Below, piece by piece: positions 4,241 to 7,044 of a DNA stretch of 7,044 nucleotides. The notes below the pieces were generated by a model, which ran no database searches, was not told the origin of the DNA, and was given only the letters and a program-made list of their open reading frames with translations. The stretch spans positions 1-7,044 of the forward strand of contig DASSGZ010000346.1 in assembly GCA_035693165.1 (NCBI GenBank). Reading direction: 5' to 3'. This DNA is from JAICKM01 sp035693165 (GTDB lineage: Bacteria; Chloroflexota; Chloroflexia; QHBQ01; JAICKM01). A program made the translations under genes and the position numbers. The first letter of the stretch is position 1, and every line of letters begins with the position of its first letter.

Positions 4241-6019
4241 TCAGGCGGCGAGCAGCGGCACCGTCAACGTGATGGTGGTGCCGCGCCCGCGCACTGAGGT
4301 GATGCCGATGTCGCCGTTGACGGCGGCAGCCCGTTCGCGCATGTTCAGCAGGCCATACGAGCCGCGCTTGGTGGCCTGGTCGCTTTGCAGGCTCACGTCG
4401 AAGCCCTGCCCGTCGTCCTGGATCACGATGATCAGCTTGTTGCTGATGCGGCGCAGGCTGACCCAGATGTTGCGGGCGCGGGCGTGCTTCTTGGCGTTGT
4501 TAATCGACTCCTGCACGATGTTGAACACGGTGTTCTCGGCGGCGGGGGCCAGGCGCAGGTCGAACTCTTCGCCCTGGAAGTGGACCCGCGGCAGGTCGGT
4601 GGAGGGGAAGCGGCTCACATACTGGCTGAGCGCCGTGACCAGGCCGCTGCTCTCCAGGATCACCGGGCGCAGCTCGAACAGCAGCGTGCGCACGTCCTGG
4701 TTGGCCTTGCGGGCCATGTCGGCCAACTCGTCGAGTTCGCCGGGCACGCGGTCGGGCGCGCTGGCGAGCAGTTTCTTGATGAACTCGGCGTTCATGGCGA
4801 TGGCGGCCAGCGTCTGGGCCGGGCCGTCGTGGAGGTCGCGGGCCAGTTGGCGGCGCACCTCGTCCTCCTTGCCCAGCAGCCGGTCGCGCTCCTCGCGCAG
4901 CGCCTGATAGAGCTGGGCGTTTTGCAGGGCAATGATGGCATTATTGCCCAGCGCGCTCAGCAGCTCCAACTGGTCCTCGTCGTACTTGCCCTTCTCGACC
5001 GCCGTGACCACCACGCCGTAGAGTTCAAAGCGCGAGCGCAGCGGCAGAATCAGCGCGCTGCTGAAGTTCGCCAGCCGCGGCCAGCAGGCGATCAACTCGT
5101 CTTCATGGCCCAGGTCGTTGACGATGACCGGGGTGCCGCTGGCGGCGGCGCGGCCCAGCCGCCCGGTGCGCGCGTCGAGCTTGCGGTCCACCTCGTCCTT
5201 GCCCAGGCCATAGGAGCCGGAGACATAGAACAGGTTGCTGCCCGGCTCGATCAGCAGCACCATGCCCACGTCGAACGGCAGCACGCGCACGAATTCTTCG
5301 AAGATGGCGCGCAGCACGCTTTCGTAGTTGAGCGTGGCGCTCAGCGTATAGGTGACGTGGTAGATGCCTTTGGCCCGGCGCAGCGCCAGGTGATAGCGGT
5401 CGAGCGCGCGCTTTTCGCCCTGGCGGGCATCGCGGGCGTGCTTGCGCACCCACTGCGCGTTGCCGCCCGCGACCAGGCTCACCCAGACCAGCCCCAGAAT
5501 GGTGTACAGCCCCACCAGCACCGCCTGGCTCGACTGGGGCAAGATCGCCAGTTCGTGGGCCGGCGGCCAGATCGGGATCAGGTGCAGGCCGAACAGCACG
5601 CCTCCCAGCAACCCCGCCCAGATGTTGCGCAAGATGCCGATAGCAAACAGCGGCGGCACGACCAGGATGGCCGTGGCCCCGCCCGTCGCCAGCGACAGCG
5701 CGATCAGGACGGTGAGGTCGAACAGCAGGCCCACGTCCACCAGCCAGTAGGACTGGCGGGGCAGCAAATAGCTGGTCAGGAAGACCAGGGCCGCGCCGAG
5801 CACATAGAAGACGATGAGCGTGGCCGGCACCGGGTCCTGCCAGGGGATGGGGCGGGCGCCCACCTGGGCCAGCGCGCCGAGCGTGGCGACCGCGGCGCCC
5901 GCGATCAGCCAGCGCAACAGCGTCAGCAGGCCGTTGAGCAGGACGGGGCTGCCTTCCTCGATGAGGTCGGCGGACAAATTATCCAGATTGTTCGGATCGG
6001 AAGAAACTCGCTTCAGCAC
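4241..6019 (-). CDS. Membrane-bound GAF-domain sensor histidine kinase
   Basis: This 592-residue sensor kinase is anchored in the membrane by five or six hydrophobic segments, about 31-53, 65-85, 92-112, 115-130, 134-150 and 164-187. After a charged linker (188-220) comes a probable GAF domain at about 230-370, which would bind a small ligand or cofactor. The HisKA_3 domain has H397 in LARDLHDGPAQTL. The HATPase domain has the N-box at about 496-512 (FNIVQESINNAKKHA), DDGQGF at 535-540 and GRGT at 578-581. All catalytic motifs look intact. The start is GTG 6019-6017, the only in-frame choice with a nearby purine stretch (GGGGA about 10 nt upstream), and is less certain than the rest. No regulator follows it on its strand; the next gene downstream is the convergent metY-like gene. 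It belongs to the NarL-partner kinase class, like the kinase at 934-2106. Confidence 0.93.
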   Translation of the reverse strand: MLKRVSSDPNNLDNLSADLIEEGSPVLLNGLLTLLRWLIAGAAVATLGALAQVGARPIPWQDPVPATLIVFYVLGAALVFLTSYLLPRQSYWLVDVGLLFDLTVLIALSLATGGATAILVVPPLFAIGILRNIWAGLLGGVLFGLHLIPIWPPAHELAILPQSSQAVLVGLYTILGLVWVSLVAGGNAQWVRKHARDARQGEKRALDRYHLALRRAKGIYHVTYTLSATLNYESVLRAIFEEFVRVLPFDVGMVLLIEPGSNLFYVSGSYGLGKDEVDRKLDARTGRLGRAAASGTPVIVNDLGHEDELIACWPRLANFSSALILPLRSRFELYGVVVTAVEKGKYDEDQLELLSALGNNAIIALQNAQLYQALREERDRLLGKEDEVRRQLARDLHDGPAQTLAAIAMNAEFIKKLLASAPDRVPGELDELADMARKANQDVRTLLFELRPVILESSGLVTALSQYVSRFPSTDLPRVHFQGEEFDLRLAPAAENTVFNIVQESINNAKKHARARNIWVSLRRISNKLIIVIQDDGQGFDVSLQSDQATKRGSYGLLNMRERAAAVNGDIGITSVRGRGTTITLTVPLLAA

Positions 6020-6029
6020 TACATTAAAT

Positions 6030-6069
6030 CCCCGCAGAGTTCGGGGTGGCCGGCGGGGGGTACCGCCGG
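6030..6069 (-). other. Two hairpins in the GAF-kinase 5' leader
   Basis: One stem pairs 6030-6034 with 6042-6046 and the other pairs 6050-6056 with 6063-6069 over 7 bp. Both lie in the predicted 145-nt leader of the minus-strand kinase mRNA. The first hides the only purine-rich Shine-Dalgarno-like stretch before the GTG start, so it could limit translation. Short GC-rich stems arise easily by chance in this DNA. Confidence 0.3.
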
Positions 6070-6171
6070 TGGTTCATCGCGCCACATCTGTGCGTTGGGT
6101 CCGGGTGCCGTTGCCCCGCGGAGGTCCTGCATGTTGGGATCGGAGGATCGTCAATCGGCGCCCCTGGGTTC

Positions 6172-6200
6172 ATTGTACCAGCACTTTTACCCGCACGCAA
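6172..6200 (-). promoter_or_regulatory. Promoter for the GAF-domain kinase
   Basis: On the minus strand, TTGCGT (6200-6195) is 17 nt before TACAAT (6177-6172), with TGG as an extended -10. Transcription would start near 6165, leaving a leader of about 145 nt before the GTG. The -35 hexamer is identical to that of the kinase operon promoter at 2149-2178. Confidence 0.6.
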
Positions 6201-6212
6201 CCCTGCGCCCCC

Positions 6213-6235
6213 GGTCCTGGTACCGGAACAGGACC
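6213..6235. promoter_or_regulatory. Dyad between divergent promoters, candidate operator
   Basis: GGTCCTG (6213-6219) and CAGGACC (6229-6235) are perfect inverted 7-mers around a 9-nt centre that itself contains the end of GGTACC. The dyad lies between the -35 box of the minus-strand kinase (6195-6200) and that of the plus-strand regulator (6260-6265). That position suits a shared operator for both genes. The binding protein is unknown. Confidence 0.4.
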
Positions 6236-6259
6236 AATTTGCTACGATCCCGGCCCGCG

Positions 6260-6288
6260 TTGCCCGGCTGCCGGGGCTGCGCTATAAT
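6260..6288 (+). promoter_or_regulatory. Promoter of the OmpR-type regulator
   Basis: TTGCCC (6260-6265) and a consensus TATAAT (6283-6288) are separated by 17 nt. Transcription would begin near 6295, inside or just at the AGGAGG ribosome binding site (6294-6299). The mRNA leader would then be only about 15 nt. Confidence 0.7.
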
Positions 6289-6309
6289 CAGGCAGGAGGC
6301 AATGTAGCC

Positions 6310-7002
6310 GTGAGCGAGAAGACGATCCTGGTGGTGGACGACGAGCGCCATATTGTCGATCTGGTGAAATTGTATCTGGAGGCCGAGGGCTTTCGGGTGG
6401 AAGCCGCCTACGACGGCAACGTGGCGCTACGCCTGGCGCGCACGCTGCGCCCGGTGTTGATCGTGCTCGACCTGATGCTGCCCGGTCTCGACGGGTTCGA
6501 GGTCTGCCGCACCCTGCGCCGCGAGAGCGACGTGCCGATCCTGATGCTGACCGCCCGCGCCGACGACGTGGATAAGATCGTCGGGCTGGAGTTGGGCGCC
6601 GACGATTACCTGGCGAAACCCTTTAATCCGCGCGAATTGCAGGCGCGGGTCAAAGCCATCCTGCGCCGGACGGCGGCGCCCGCGCCCGGCGCCGAGGCCG
6701 CGATTGTGCTGGGCAACACGGTCATCGACCCGGCGCGACGCGAGGTGACGATTGCCGGAGCGCCGGTGGAGTTGCGCAGCAAGGAGTTCGACCTGCTCAA
6801 GATGTTCGCGCAATACCCCGGCCTGGTGCTCGACCGCGAGCGGCTACTCAACCAGGTCTGGGGCTACGACTACTTCGGCGGCACGCGCACCGTCGACGTG
6901 CATATCGCCCACCTGCGCGAGCGCCTGCTGGAGTCCACGCTGGAGATCCAGACCGTGCGCGGCAGCGGCTACAAGCTGGTGGTGCTCGGCGGTGGGCGGT
7001 GA
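6310..7002 (+). CDS. OmpR/PhoB-family response regulator
   Basis: This 230-residue regulator has a receiver domain at about 4-120, with D10-D11, phospho-acceptor D54 in VLDLMLPG, T81 and K103 in YLAKPF. A winged-helix DNA-binding domain follows at about 135-226, with typical blocks such as LRSKEFDLLKMF, RERLLNQVWGYDY, RTVDVHIAHLRERL and IQTVRGSGYKL. Length and motifs are normal, so it should be a working transcription factor. GTG 6310 is chosen because the receiver fold begins right after it (SEKTILVVDDE) and AGGAGG lies 10 nt upstream. The ATG at 6302 is followed at once by TAG and cannot be used. It diverges from a HisKA_3 kinase, a class that does not normally pair with OmpR-type regulators, so its true kinase may lie beyond the right edge. 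Confidence 0.95.
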   Translation: MSEKTILVVDDERHIVDLVKLYLEAEGFRVEAAYDGNVALRLARTLRPVLIVLDLMLPGLDGFEVCRTLRRESDVPILMLTARADDVDKIVGLELGADDYLAKPFNPRELQARVKAILRRTAAPAPGAEAAIVLGNTVIDPARREVTIAGAPVELRSKEFDLLKMFAQYPGLVLDRERLLNQVWGYDYFGGTRTVDVHIAHLRERLLESTLEIQTVRGSGYKLVVLGGGR

Positions 7003-7004
7003 CG

Positions 7005-7041
7005 AGTGGTCAGTGGTCAGTACGACGAGTGGTCAGTAGTG
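7005..7041 (+). repeat. Short tandem heptads, AGTGGTC type
   Basis: The bases just past the regulator stop codon read AGTGGTC (7005-7011), AGTGGTC (7012-7018), AGTACGA (7019-7025), CG, AGTGGTC (7028-7034) and AGTAGTG (7035-7041). The unit is 7 nt, as in the CTGA-type arrays elsewhere in the window, but the sequence differs. The array may continue beyond the edge. Confidence 0.6.
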
Positions 7042-7044
7042 TGA

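Noticed and set aside
3351..4907. Plus-strand open frame (518 codons) spanning the end of metY, the terminator and part of the kinase
   Set aside because: It runs through an intrinsic terminator and two real genes in other frames, with Arg/Pro/Ser-rich composition and no domain.
4385..6307. Long plus-strand open frame (640 codons) opposite the GAF kinase
   Set aside because: The translation is a low-complexity Gln/His/Asp/Val/Arg mixture without a recognisable domain, while the opposite strand encodes a full kinase with all motifs.
6302..6307. ATG-TAG start-stop pair before the OmpR-type regulator
   Set aside because: It is only 2 nt after the AGGAGG, too close for initiation. The GTG at 6310 better explains the gene.

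Overview
This is a GC-rich bacterial window with five full-length genes, one probable leader peptide, and well-formed promoters and terminators. Protein style (DegS-like and GAF-containing HisKA_3 kinases with LAREIHDGPAQ-type H-boxes, a LuxR-type regulator with an AYSPKD receiver end), high GC and short heptad repeats between genes suggest Chloroflexota. That placement rests on remembered family style, not a search, and is only moderately certain.

Layout. 1-244 has no convincing complete gene: it holds a strong hairpin (52-82), a heptad repeat, and a palindromic element (194-220). On the minus strand, 2106-245 is a tight two-gene operon: a soluble DegS-like histidine kinase followed 5 nt later by a NarL/LuxR-family response regulator, with its own promoter at 2149-2178. 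Diverging from it on the plus strand is a sulfur amino acid gene, metY-like O-acetylhomoserine sulfhydrylase (2698-4101), followed by a terminator (4126-4152). Converging on that terminator from the right is a membrane-bound GAF-containing histidine kinase (6019-4241, minus). Diverging from this kinase is an OmpR/PhoB-family response regulator (6310-7002, plus). The last 40 bases are short tandem heptads.

The most interesting part is the roughly 360-nt leader in front of the metY-like gene. It has a strong extended -10 promoter (2303-2332), then a 34-codon ORF with a good ribosome binding site whose codons 25-32 are C-G-M-G-M-A-C-C, then a perfect 11-bp intrinsic terminator with a T-tract (2564-2595), and only then the structural gene. 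A copy of the terminator's 3' arm overlaps the stop codon of the small ORF and can form a competing antiterminator, and a segment just before the Cys/Met codons can pair with that copy. This is the layout of a trp-type ribosome-mediated attenuator, here apparently sensing cysteine and/or methionine ahead of a sulfur assimilation enzyme. It is a prediction from sequence alone.

How the genes may work together: the minus-strand kinase/regulator pair is a self-contained two-component system. The second kinase is of the same HisKA_3 class but has no regulator next to it on its own strand. The regulator it diverges from is OmpR-type, a class that usually pairs with HisKA kinases. The second kinase may therefore talk to the NarL-type regulator at 245-928 or to a distant partner, and the OmpR-type regulator probably has its kinase beyond the right edge.
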